A DNA stretch of 64,000 nucleotides from Gimesia sp. (GTDB lineage Bacteria > Planctomycetota > Planctomycetia > Planctomycetales > Planctomycetaceae): positions 1-64,000 of the forward strand of contig PAJV01000049.1 of assembly GCA_002706765.1 (NCBI GenBank). Reading direction: 5' to 3'. The notes under the pieces were generated by a model that worked only from the letters and a program-made list of their open reading frames with translations, ran no database searches and was not told the DNA's origin. How positions within the stretch are numbered: position 1 is the first letter of the stretch; each line of letters starts with the position of its first letter. Positions 1-7,765 of the stretch are shown piece by piece. A program made the translations under genes and the position numbers.

Positions 1-1
1 A

Positions 2-1165
2 CGTCTTTCGGGCTATCCCATTTCGTACCTGCCTCGCGATCTGATAGCGGGTCTGGTTGTATTTCTGGTAGCACTTCCCCTGTGTCTGGGGATTGCCCTC
101 GCTTCGGGTGCACCGTTGTTTTCAGGGTTATTATCCGGGATTATCGGTGGGATTGTGGTGGGCTCCATCAGTGGATCCAGCACCAGTGTGAGTGGACCTG
201 CTGCAGGGTTGACAGCGATTGTGATCGCGCAAATTGCCAAGTTAGGGTCGTTTGAAGCCTTTCTGCTGGCGGTGATGCTGGGCGGGGTGATTCAGATCGT
301 GCTGGGGATCGTCCGCGCCGGTTCGCTTTCCGCGTTTTTCCCCTCGAGTGTGATCAAAGGTCTGCTGGCTGCCATCGGTGTGATTCTGATTTTGAAGCAG
401 ATTCCCCATGTCGTCGGTCACGATACGGACCCGGAAGGGGATATGTCATTCTCTCAGCCGGACAAAGAGAATACGTTCTCCGAACTCTTGACACTCCTTG
501 AAGGCGAGATCCATATGGGGGCCGCCGTTGTGGGATTGTCTTCGATTGTTCTGCTGGTGGGTTGGGAACGGATCAAACTGTTGAAAAAATCCGTGATCCC
601 CGGCCCGCTGATGGTCGTGCTGCTGGGGGTCGGTCTGCATTTCCTGTTTCAACGCCTGGGCGGACCGTGGGCGATTGAAACCAGTCACCTGGTCCAGATT
701 CCCGTTGCCGAATCGGCCAGTGACCTGATGTCGTTTTTGACCTTTCCCGACTTTTCGCAGTGGGCCAATCCAGCCATCTATACGGCGGCAGTGACCATCG
801 CGATTGTGGCCTCTCTGGAAACTCTGCTGAACCTCGAAGCCGTTGACAAGCTCGATTCGGAAAACCGTAATTCTCCTGCCAGTCGTGAATTGATTGCACA
901 GGGAGTCGGCAACGTGACGGCCGGCATGATTGGCGGCCTGCCCGTGACATCAGTGATTGTACGTGGTTCCGTGAATGTCAATGCGGGCGCGAAGACGAAA
1001 GGATCGACAATCTTTCACGGCATTCTGTTGTTGATCGCAGTGGCGCTGATTCCCATGTATATGAATATGATTCCCCTGGCGGCGCTGGCGGCAATTCTGC
1101 TGGTCACCGGTTTCAAGCTGGCCAGTCCCGCCCTGTTTCGGCAGATGTGGAGCGAGGGGCGGTAG
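2..1165 (+). CDS. SulP-family anion transporter, membrane part (5' partial, ends at in-frame TAG)
   Basis: Inner-membrane anion (bicarbonate or sulfate type) transporter of the SulP/SLC26 family. The reading frame is open from base 2, so the true start lies left of the window. The first residues visible (SGYPISYLPRDLIAGLVV) are the typical SulP entry into the first membrane helix, followed by many hydrophobic helices and the glycine-rich SGSSTSVSGPAAGLTAIV stretch. The frame ends at TAG 1163-1165, after SEGR. The next codons in the same frame read QFLPFLITLLSIVFTDLLIG, the expected last transporter helices, and run without another stop into the STAS-carbonic anhydrase part. The transporter therefore lacks its final helix pair unless the TAG is read through. 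The family call is firm; substrate preference for bicarbonate is inferred from the fused carbonic anhydrase. Confidence 0.85.
   Translation, partial: RLSGYPISYLPRDLIAGLVVFLVALPLCLGIALASGAPLFSGLLSGIIGGIVVGSISGSSTSVSGPAAGLTAIVIAQIAKLGSFEAFLLAVMLGGVIQIVLGIVRAGSLSAFFPSSVIKGLLAAIGVILILKQIPHVVGHDTDPEGDMSFSQPDKENTFSELLTLLEGEIHMGAAVVGLSSIVLLVGWERIKLLKKSVIPGPLMVVLLGVGLHFLFQRLGGPWAIETSHLVQIPVAESASDLMSFLTFPDFSQWANPAIYTAAVTIAIVASLETLLNLEAVDKLDSENRNSPASRELIAQGVGNVTAGMIGGLPVTSVIVRGSVNVNAGAKTKGSTIFHGILLLIAVALIPMYMNMIPLAALAAILLVTGFKLASPALFRQMWSEGR
1163..1165 (+). other. in-frame TAG interrupting the SulP-STAS-carbonic anhydrase fusion
   Basis: The codon lies between GGG CGG and CAG TTT. Positions 2 to 2266 share one frame, and this is the only stop before 2264. 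The residues on both sides continue a standard SulP C-terminus, so a single substitution (for example from CAG, TGG, TAC, AAG or GAG) or a base-call error would explain it. Translational readthrough cannot be excluded. Confidence 0.85.
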
Positions 1166-1216
1166 CAGTTTCTGCCGTTCCTGATCACGCTACTCTCCAT
1201 TGTATTCACCGACCTG

Positions 1217-2266
1217 TTGATCGGAATTCTGATTGGTCTCGGCGTGAGCCTGCTGTTTATCCTGAACAGCAGCCTCCGACAGCCCATTCGCCGGATTGTG
1301 GAGACACACGTCGGGGGAGATGTGCTGCATATCGAACTGGCCAACCAGGTCAGCTTTTTGAATCGTGCCGCCCTCGATAAGGTCTTTAACGATGCACCGC
1401 GGGGCACCAACATGCTGATTGATGCCAGCAGCACAGATTATATCGACCCGGATATTTTAAGCCTGATCCAGGAGTTCAAAGATAAAATCGGCCCGGCACG
1501 CGGCATAAGTGTCAGCTTGCGCGGCTTCCGGAAAAAGTATCAGTTGAGCGATGAAATTCAATTCGCCGACTATTCCACGAGGGATCTGAAGGATCAGATT
1601 ACGCCAGACCAGGTGCTGCAGATTTTGCGTGAAGGCAACGAGCGGTTTTATTCAGGAAATCGACTGTCCCGCGATCTGGGGCATCAGGTGAATGCGACCG
1701 CCGGCGAACAGAATCCGCTGGCCGTGGTGTTGAGCTGTATCGATTCCCGTGTGCCGGCGGAACTGGTTCTGGACCTGGGCATCGGCGATATTTTCAGCGT
1801 GCGTGTGGCCGGAAATGTCATCGGGAATAAGTCACTGGGCAGCATTGAATATGGTGTCGCGGTCGTGGGAGTGAAACTGGTACTGGTGCTGGGGCATACC
1901 CGTTGTGGCGCCGTCACTTCTACCGTGCAACTGATGTGCGACCATAATAATGCATCACAGGTCACGGGCTGTTCCCACCTGGATTCGATTGTCGATGAGA
2001 TCGCTCCCTGTGTGGATGAAGAAATCTGCAACGGTTTGAGCGAGTTGAGTGAGGAAGTCAAGGAACAGTTTGTTGATGATACGGCACGACGCAACGTCTA
2101 TCGCAGTGTCCACGAAATCACGCGGCGCAGCGAAGTGGTTCGTGACCTGGTCGATGCCGGCAAGATCATGGTGGTGGGTGCACTCTACGACGTGAAGAGC
2201 GGCAAAATAGAATTCCTGACCGATCCCTCAACCGAACTGGAATACAGGGGAGCCCCGCAGGCCTGA
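1217..2266 (+). CDS. STAS domain-beta-carbonic anhydrase, C-terminal part of the split SulP fusion
   Basis: It starts at TTG 1217 inside the last transporter helix; there is no visible Shine-Dalgarno sequence, so independent translation is doubtful. Residues about 1-20 are the end of a membrane segment. About 30-125 form a STAS domain (HIELANQVSFLNRAALDKVF, then a LIDASSTDYIDPD core). About 135-345 form a beta-class carbonic anhydrase that interconverts CO2 and bicarbonate. All zinc ligands and the catalytic dyad are present: C174, D176 and R178 in SCIDSR, and H227 and C230 in GHTRCGAV. SulP-carbonic anhydrase fusions are a known bacterial architecture that couples bicarbonate transport to hydration. 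The enzyme part shows no decay, which suggests a recent mutation, a sequencing error or readthrough. It could equally be annotated with 2-1165 as one pseudogene. Confidence 0.8.
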   Translation: MIGILIGLGVSLLFILNSSLRQPIRRIVETHVGGDVLHIELANQVSFLNRAALDKVFNDAPRGTNMLIDASSTDYIDPDILSLIQEFKDKIGPARGISVSLRGFRKKYQLSDEIQFADYSTRDLKDQITPDQVLQILREGNERFYSGNRLSRDLGHQVNATAGEQNPLAVVLSCIDSRVPAELVLDLGIGDIFSVRVAGNVIGNKSLGSIEYGVAVVGVKLVLVLGHTRCGAVTSTVQLMCDHNNASQVTGCSHLDSIVDEIAPCVDEEICNGLSELSEEVKEQFVDDTARRNVYRSVHEITRRSEVVRDLVDAGKIMVVGALYDVKSGKIEFLTDPSTELEYRGAPQA

Positions 2267-2605
2267 TTTACTGAATACGCGCTCTCCTGTTAACCAGGGG
2301 AGCGCGTATTCCACGTGCTGCGAGGAAATACTTTGTCTGTCGCTTTTGATTTGCACTTTCCCGCCGACCGGCTGCACGGTGTGTTCCAAACCACCTTTGC
2401 GCTGAACGGTCAGTTGTTTCGTTTTGCAGACTAAGTGCCCGATTCGAATTTCCAGCTGCGGCCCCTCGGCTGTCTGAATCGAACGCAGAATGACCTGTGA
2501 GGGATCAACTTCAGGATTGGCCGCCTGGTTGTTTTCTAAAGACGAGAACACAATCAGACCTGCCGCGATGAGCACCAGGTACAGCGTCGCTTTTGAGGGA
2601 AACAT
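2228..2605 (-). CDS. small secreted or membrane-anchored protein, unknown function
   Basis: About 125 residues. I chose ATG 2605 because AAGGA lies 8 bases upstream; an earlier in-frame start (2674) has no such site. The N-terminus (MFPSKATLYLVLIAAGLIVF) is a signal peptide or single membrane anchor. The rest is a small soluble domain containing EIRIGHLVCKTKQLTVQRKG. No family is recognised. The last codons run through the inverted repeat at 2273-2311 and overlap the 3' end of the convergent carbonic anhydrase gene by 39 bases. It follows the pseudopilin-like gene at 2681 on the same strand (75-base gap) and may share its transcript. Its reality is likely but not proven. Confidence 0.55.
   Translation of the reverse strand: MFPSKATLYLVLIAAGLIVFSSLENNQAANPEVDPSQVILRSIQTAEGPQLEIRIGHLVCKTKQLTVQRKGGLEHTVQPVGGKVQIKSDRQSISSQHVEYALPWLTGERVFSKSGLRGSPVFQFG
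2273..2311. terminator. strong hairpin between convergent genes
   Basis: A 15-bp inverted repeat (arms 2273-2287 and 2297-2311, one T-G wobble, 9-base loop) lies just after the carbonic anhydrase stop. Neither strand has a clear T-run, so it is a terminator-like or 3'-end-stabilising structure rather than a textbook intrinsic terminator. Confidence 0.5.
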
Positions 2606-2680
2606 AGTCGGAATCCTTTCGAGTTTATTGTGCTGTTTCTGAGTCAGTCTAGAGCGAAATACGCATCTTTCCAAAGTAAA

Positions 2681-3412
2681 TCACATGCCCTTGACCATTG
2701 AAACAGATGGTCTCTGCAGTTTTCTCTGCAACTTATCTCCCTGCAGTTCCTGGGGAGAAAGCCACTCGATATGCCCGTCGGCGAATAATGCGAGGGGGCC
2801 ATAGTCGTCGAATAAATCCTGTCTGCTCCATGCCAATAACTCATCCAGCGTGATATCAGCAGGTGTATTCCAGTTGATTCCAGACCCCGGTATTTCAATC
2901 AGTAGGATCTGCTGTCCGCGATTTTCCGAGTCGGGTAACTTGCGGCACTGTGATGATTCATTCCAGAAAGTTGTATCATCAATGACGGCGACGAGCCTTG
3001 ATTTTCGACGAGGCCCGTTTTGTGGTTGCCAGTCGAGCTGATACAGATCCTTGTTCTGAATAGCGAGTTCTTGATTATGAGGACTATTCCAGGGCTCGTT
3101 GAAGTGATAATCGAGTCGACGATCTTTAAGGTGGTGCGCTGAATTGAAATAAGGCAGCAGCAGAGCCCGCCAGCTGTGTAACGCGAGGCCCTGTTCATCT
3201 TTCACAACCGGGGGAGGCAGGCAACCATAGTCTGCCTGGTACTGGTGGAGTGCCAGGCTAATCTGTTTTATCTGACTGCGAAAGAAGTCTCGACGGGCGC
3301 TGGTTCTACCCTGTTGTACTTCGGGTAGCAACAGGATTGCAAGAATCGCAATGATCATCAGGATGACCAGAATATCAATCGTGCTGAGGGCGAAGTGTTT
3401 TGTGAATTTCAT
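2681..3412 (-). CDS. DUF1559-like pseudopilin with degenerate N-terminal motif
   Basis: 243 residues with one N-terminal membrane helix (STIDILVILMIIAILAILLL) followed by a basic segment (EVQQGRTSARR), the arrangement of planctomycete DUF1559 pseudopilins. The DUF1559-like features continue with LHQYQADYGCLPPP, a SWRALLLPYF block and the C-terminal FADGHIEWLSPQEL (compare the family's DG signature). It is shorter than typical members (about 300-340). The usual GFTLIELLVV processing site reads ALSTIDILVI: the glycine before the cleavage point is missing and Glu+5 is replaced by Asp. It may therefore stay an uncleaved membrane protein. It overlaps the upstream gene by ATGA, so the two are probably translationally coupled. 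Confidence 0.75.
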   Translation of the reverse strand: MKFTKHFALSTIDILVILMIIAILAILLLPEVQQGRTSARRDFFRSQIKQISLALHQYQADYGCLPPPVVKDEQGLALHSWRALLLPYFNSAHHLKDRRLDYHFNEPWNSPHNQELAIQNKDLYQLDWQPQNGPRRKSRLVAVIDDTTFWNESSQCRKLPDSENRGQQILLIEIPGSGINWNTPADITLDELLAWSRQDLFDDYGPLALFADGHIEWLSPQELQGDKLQRKLQRPSVSMVKGM

Positions 3413-3663
3413 GACGCATTCACAGGTGCCGTTTCCGTTTTCTTCCAGGCCCGAAAACAGATCAGTACAGCCAGGAAGGAGAGACTAATCACGGTCCAGT
3501 AAAAAAAAGACGACATATTACCAAATCCGAATACCGCATAGCCATAGACGCCGTAGCGGTTCTGCGGGGCGTTTCCCACCATCTGGTATCGGGGCGTTGA
3601 TGAAACCAGCAGTAAGATAGTAAAAGCCAACCAGAAGTTGGTCGCAATAAAATAGCGGAGCAT
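3409..3663 (-). CDS. 84-residue two-helix membrane protein
   Basis: Two hydrophobic segments (residues about 5-21 and 53-70) flank a polar loop rich in Tyr and Gly (RYGVYGYAVFGFGNM), with a basic tail. No family is recognised. Its stop overlaps the start of the pseudopilin-like gene at 3412 by four bases (ATGA), which indicates co-translation and a shared function, perhaps as an assembly partner. No clear Shine-Dalgarno sequence precedes ATG 3663. Confidence 0.6.
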   Translation of the reverse strand: MLRYFIATNFWLAFTILLLVSSTPRYQMVGNAPQNRYGVYGYAVFGFGNMSSFFYWTVISLSFLAVLICFRAWKKTETAPVNAS

Positions 3664-3769
3664 AGTTCTCTGTCAGTCTTGTGAAAGAAGTGAAAGAAAG
3701 GGTTTCGAATTCGACACAACTTCATTCTAAACGAAATTTCCTGACAAGGGAAAGAAAAATAAATGAGGC

Positions 3770-3813
3770 CGGAAGTAAATAAACAGGCCTCTTTCCATAA
3801 TGAAAAGAGGCCT
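3770..3813 (-). terminator. intrinsic terminator of the DUF3300 gene
   Basis: A perfect 11-bp stem (arms 3803-3813 and 3783-3793, 9-base loop) is followed on the minus strand by a T-rich tail (TTTATTTACTT). It lies 37 bases past the stop of the gene at 3850 and separates it from the three small genes downstream. Confidence 0.75.
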
Positions 3814-3849
3814 GCCCGCACTTACTGTTCTCTGGGAATTGCTTTGAAC

Positions 3850-5643
3850 TTATCTCCGCCCGCCACGTCCTCCACCGGAACGGCCCGATGAACCACGGCT
3901 GCTGCCTCCGAATGAGGAGCTGCCGCGTGAAGAAGAAGGTGTGCGACTGTTGGAAGGACTGAAGTGAGAGCCGCCTGAATAGGGAGATGTAGATCTCTGC
4001 TGCGAATACGACTGGCTTTTCTGACGCGAGGCGGCGGATGCCTGGGACGAGCGGTTCATCTGCTGGTTGAGCTGTCCCCAGTTTTTCTGCATGCTCTGCA
4101 GGCCCGAAGAGATCTGCTGGCTCGATGATTGACTGTAACGGGAATTGGAGGCAGTCGACTGGCGGCTGGAACGATACGAACCTTGCTGGCTGCTGCTGCG
4201 GGCCGCCTGCTGGCTGTCTGCAGATTGTCGACTGCGGGACGAAGAGGAGCTCTGACCGACCTGGCCATCGCCCAGTGATCCCGTCGTAGAACCGTTCTGT
4301 GTGGTGACCGTGGAAGAGACCTGTCCATTCCCGGCAGTCGTGTCGACCGAGGCGGATCCTTTGCTGGAATCAACAGTCGTGGAACCGTTATAAGTACCGT
4401 TACCATCTCCGGTCACTGTGCCGGAACTGTTGTGTTGCACATCAGCATAACCGTTGGTCCCTTGCACTGATGTGGACGAATTACGAACACCGCTGACAGA
4501 ACCGTCTGCATTCTGATTCACGCTGCCACTGGTGTTTCTGCTGCCATAAGCGTTCACGCCGGTATTCGTCGCGACAGAGCCACTGGCCTGGGTATTATAG
4601 TTGGCTCCCGTCTGTGTCTGCTGAACTGAACCGGTTACCTGACCAGCGCCGGCAGCCGAGAGTCCATTCGAGGTGTTGACCGTTCCGCCGCCTGCTGCTC
4701 CGAAATAAGTCGTGTCACCGGCGGTCGTCGTTCCGGCAATACCCGCGCCGGTTGCAGTCGCTGAATTTCCCTGGGGCCCGGTAATGGTTGTCGTAGCTGC
4801 ACCAGCGCCAACGGTCGTGGGACCGTTCTGATAGACAACGCTGCCTCCCTGGGTGGCTCCGGTGACCGTATTTCCATTGGGACCAGTATAAGTCGTCGCG
4901 CTGCTGCCTGTGGAAGCCGCTGCATGCCCATAGGGGCCTGTCGTCGTGGTTTGCGTGGCAGTGCCATTCACGTTTTCACCATGATAGGTGGTTACTGCCG
5001 TTGTCTGATGCGGGTGCGCATACGCTGTGTAAAGTTCGGAAACCGTTGCGGGAACGAAGTAACGCCCGGCGACATAACCGGCGGCAGCCACGTATGCGGC
5101 CTGGCCCGTCAGCGGAACACCACTCGCATCTACAAACTGTTCGGGCTGCTGCTGCAGAGCCGCGTCCACTTCAGCGCGAAGTTTATCGATGGCTCGCCAG
5201 ACGTCATCAGGCTGCGACTGATACGCGCGTCCCAGTAAGGTCGTCGTGGCAATGTTGTCGCTCAGTTGCGCCAGGATTTCCGGATGCTGTTTCAGCTTCT
5301 CGACATTCGGGTCAGCCTGGTTGAACTGCTGCACGCGTTCTGCAAAGCGACCCCCGCCAAAGCGACCCCCGCCAATGCGGACCACCGGCTTGTCGGCAGC
5401 CTGGCGAACCGCCAGTGGATGCTGTGCTGCTTCCAGAATCGTTTCGACCAGATCATCAGGATAGAAGGCAATTCCTGTCACCAGGCTTTCCAGGGCATGG
5501 GGGGACAGGTTTTTCTGTGGCAGCTTCTGTTGCATGATGCTGCCAGGCTGTTGTGCATTGCTGAAGCCGGACTGCAGAAAGAAACAGGCTCCGACTGTGA
5601 GGGCGATGAATCCTTTCAGGTAATTTTGTGAAGTGGCAGTCAT
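3850..5643 (-). CDS. DUF3300 protein with long Ser/Gly/Thr/Gln-rich tail
   Basis: About 597 residues from ATG 5643, chosen because GGGGAG lies 5 bases upstream; an in-frame ATG at 5688 has no such site. A signal peptide (FIALTVGACFFLQSGFSNA) is followed by a DUF3300 domain (LVTGIAFYPDDLVETILEAAQHPLAVRQAA). A Gly/Arg block (IGGGRFGGGRF) is encoded by a short tandem DNA repeat near 5346-5375. From about residue 200 onward the protein is low complexity: Thr/Gly/Asn-rich (TTTTGPYGHAAASTG-like units), then Ser/Gln-rich, ending in Gly/Arg (GGRGGRR). The tail resembles an extracellular fibrous or adhesive segment, but the function is unknown. It has its own terminator. Confidence 0.8.
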   Translation of the reverse strand: MTATSQNYLKGFIALTVGACFFLQSGFSNAQQPGSIMQQKLPQKNLSPHALESLVTGIAFYPDDLVETILEAAQHPLAVRQAADKPVVRIGGGRFGGGRFAERVQQFNQADPNVEKLKQHPEILAQLSDNIATTTLLGRAYQSQPDDVWRAIDKLRAEVDAALQQQPEQFVDASGVPLTGQAAYVAAAGYVAGRYFVPATVSELYTAYAHPHQTTAVTTYHGENVNGTATQTTTTGPYGHAAASTGSSATTYTGPNGNTVTGATQGGSVVYQNGPTTVGAGAATTTITGPQGNSATATGAGIAGTTTAGDTTYFGAAGGGTVNTSNGLSAAGAGQVTGSVQQTQTGANYNTQASGSVATNTGVNAYGSRNTSGSVNQNADGSVSGVRNSSTSVQGTNGYADVQHNSSGTVTGDGNGTYNGSTTVDSSKGSASVDTTAGNGQVSSTVTTQNGSTTGSLGDGQVGQSSSSSRSRQSADSQQAARSSSQQGSYRSSRQSTASNSRYSQSSSQQISSGLQSMQKNWGQLNQQMNRSSQASAASRQKSQSYSQQRSTSPYSGGSHFSPSNSRTPSSSRGSSSFGGSSRGSSGRSGGGRGGRR

Positions 5644-6310
5644 TGATCTCCCCATCTTTTTACTGAATTTGTGAAAACGGTCTCTCATGAGTCACAGCTT
5701 GCCTTCTCTTATGTTTCTCGACCTGGTATTGCGCTGGTCACTATTCATATAGCTCAGTATTGATGAGTGATCGGAAATGCTTTTCAAAAAGTCAGGATTT
5801 CCGGTAACTCCTTTTCTCTGACAGTGCAACGGGCCGGGAAACGAGGTACGAAGACAACATGTTGCCAAAAAGAAACACCCCATGGCCTCGTTCAAGACCA
5901 TGTTGTTAACCCCGCGGGAAGCATACTCAAGCAGTAGAAGTGTGGTTTCAGAAAGCAGAAAAAAAGAGTGAGAAAAGATGAATCACTCCAAAAGAAATCA
6001 GAAAAAAATTCGGAACGAAACGGGAGCGAATGGGTTTGGTTTATATCATCAAAGAGAGTGTGCCTCAGGCATGATATTTTTTTGTGGTGCGTCTCTCGCT
6101 TTGATTTGTCTGAATGGTTCCGCTCCGTGCAAACATTCGTTCTGAAGGCGTCGGATTGAATTCCTGTTATCGAAGCCCGTTCCGGCTCATGCGACGCATT
6201 TCTGTCAATTTTGGACAAATCAAAAAACGTTGATGAATTCAGTCGAGCTGACTGCCTTTCCCTGATATATTAATGTCATTCCGAATATGACAGAGGGGAG
6301 AGAATGCAGC
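5644..6310. other. divergent intergenic region, no gene seen
   Basis: 667 bases between the DUF3300 gene and the DUF1501 gene. The centre is A/T-rich with purine runs (5945-6020). Open frames here lack family resemblance, signal sequences and ribosome sites. It presumably carries promoters for both flanking genes, but I cannot assign a confident -35/-10 pair. Confidence 0.5.
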
Positions 6311-7765
6311 ATGCAGACGAATCGATCTCACCGCGATACGATGACGGGTCAGTGCGGGGATGGTCTGTTCAATCGCCGGGAAATGCTGCGGACCGCGGGT
6401 GGCGGAATCGGGCTGATGGCCCTGAATGCATTATTAGCGACAGACGGTGGCGCGCAGGCCGCCTCTGGTTCCCTGACACCAAAGACGCCCGATTTCAAAC
6501 CGCGGGCCAAGCGCATGATCTGGCTGTTTATGCACGGCGGTCCCAGTCACGTGGATTTGTGGGATCCCAAGCCAGACCTGGTCAAGTACTCCGGAAATCC
6601 GTTACCCGACAGTTTCGGCGAAGTCATGACGCGTCGCAAGGTCGCTAAGAATCCGTTGCTCGCGCCCATTAAGCCGTTTCGCAAACGCGGGGAATCGGGA
6701 CTCGAAGTCAGTGATTTTCTCCCGCATACCGGTGCGCTCGTTGACGATCTGTGTGTCGTACGTTCGCTGCATGGGGACAGCGTGAATCATCCGCAGTCGG
6801 TTTACCAGATGAATACCGGCAGCATTCTGATGGGGCATCCGAGTGTCGGCAGTTGGGTGGCCTATGGACTGGGATCGGAAAATGCAGACATGCCCGCGTT
6901 TGTGGTGATGCCGGATCCCGGTGGTGGCATCAAAGGAGGGCCTCCCGCGTGGGGCAGCGGCTATCTGCCCGCCACATTTCAGGGCACGACGATGCGCGCC
7001 GGCCAAACGCCGATTCTGAACTTGAAACCGCCGACGTCGATTTCTTCACGACAGCAGCGGGCGACCCTGGATCTGATTCAATCCATGAACCGCAGGCATC
7101 TGGAAGCGCGCGACCGGGATGACGAACTGGCGGCGCGAATCTCTGCTTACGAACTGGCTTTCCGTATGCAGACTGCCGCCCCGGAAATCGTGGATCTGAC
7201 ACAGGAGACGCACGATACCCACACGATGTATGGGCTCAATGATCCCCGAACGCGGGACTTCGGAGAGCGTTGTCTACTCGCACGACGGATGATCGAACGG
7301 GGCGTACGTTTCGTGCAGCTTTATTCCGGAGATACGGTCGGCTGGGATGCGCACAGCGATGTGACCAAAAATCATACCGCGTATTGTCAAAAAACCGATC
7401 AGCCTGTCGCCGCTTTGCTGAAAGACCTGAAACAAAGAGGATTGCTGGAAGATACCCTGGTGGTCTGGTGTGGTGAATTTGGTCGTATGCCGATGAGCGA
7501 GCAGGGCAGGGGCCGCGATCACAATCCCTGGGGCTATTCAGGCTGGCTCGCTGGAGCCGGGATTACCGGGGGGCGGTTTTACGGCGCCACTGATGCCATT
7601 GGGCTGCGATCTGTTGAAGATAAAGTACACGTGAATGAATTTCATGCGACGCTGCTGCATCTGATGGGCCTGGACCATGAATCACTGACCTACTTCCATA
7701 ACGGTCTGGATGAGCGTCTGACAGGGCCCGCTGAAGTGAAGATTGTGAAAGGACTGCTCACATGA
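6311..7765 (+). CDS. DUF1501 domain protein, Tat-exported
   Basis: About 484 residues from ATG 6311, chosen because GAGGGGAG ends 10 bases upstream; ATG 6287 is an alternative. A twin-arginine signal (NRREMLRTAGGGIGLMALNA) targets it across the inner membrane. DUF1501 proteins have a sulfatase/alkaline-phosphatase-like fold. Visible family blocks are WLFMHGGPSHVDLWDPKP near the N-terminus, GVRFVQLYSGDTVGWDAHSD in the middle and VVWCGEFGRMPMSEQGRGRD, HNPWGYSGWLAG towards the end. The next gene overlaps its stop by four bases (ATGA at 7762). DUF1501-DUF1549/1553 pairs are very abundant in planctomycetes and are thought to act on polysaccharides or sulfated substrates, but the reaction is not established. 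Confidence 0.93.
   Translation: MQTNRSHRDTMTGQCGDGLFNRREMLRTAGGGIGLMALNALLATDGGAQAASGSLTPKTPDFKPRAKRMIWLFMHGGPSHVDLWDPKPDLVKYSGNPLPDSFGEVMTRRKVAKNPLLAPIKPFRKRGESGLEVSDFLPHTGALVDDLCVVRSLHGDSVNHPQSVYQMNTGSILMGHPSVGSWVAYGLGSENADMPAFVVMPDPGGGIKGGPPAWGSGYLPATFQGTTMRAGQTPILNLKPPTSISSRQQRATLDLIQSMNRRHLEARDRDDELAARISAYELAFRMQTAAPEIVDLTQETHDTHTMYGLNDPRTRDFGERCLLARRMIERGVRFVQLYSGDTVGWDAHSDVTKNHTAYCQKTDQPVAALLKDLKQRGLLEDTLVVWCGEFGRMPMSEQGRGRDHNPWGYSGWLAGAGITGGRFYGATDAIGLRSVEDKVHVNEFHATLLHLMGLDHESLTYFHNGLDERLTGPAEVKIVKGLLT

Noticed and set aside
1163-1165. pyrrolysine or other recoded UAG
   Set aside because: No pyl genes are visible and the family has no known pyrrolysine at this site; a simple mutation or error is more likely.
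5340-5380. short tandem DNA repeat as a possible mobile or CRISPR repeat
   Set aside because: It is a two-unit repeat encoding GGGRF within the DUF3300 protein.
5892-6218. 108-residue open frame in the gap before the DUF1501 gene
   Set aside because: The composition is unlike the neighbouring genes and there is no signal, family or ribosome site.
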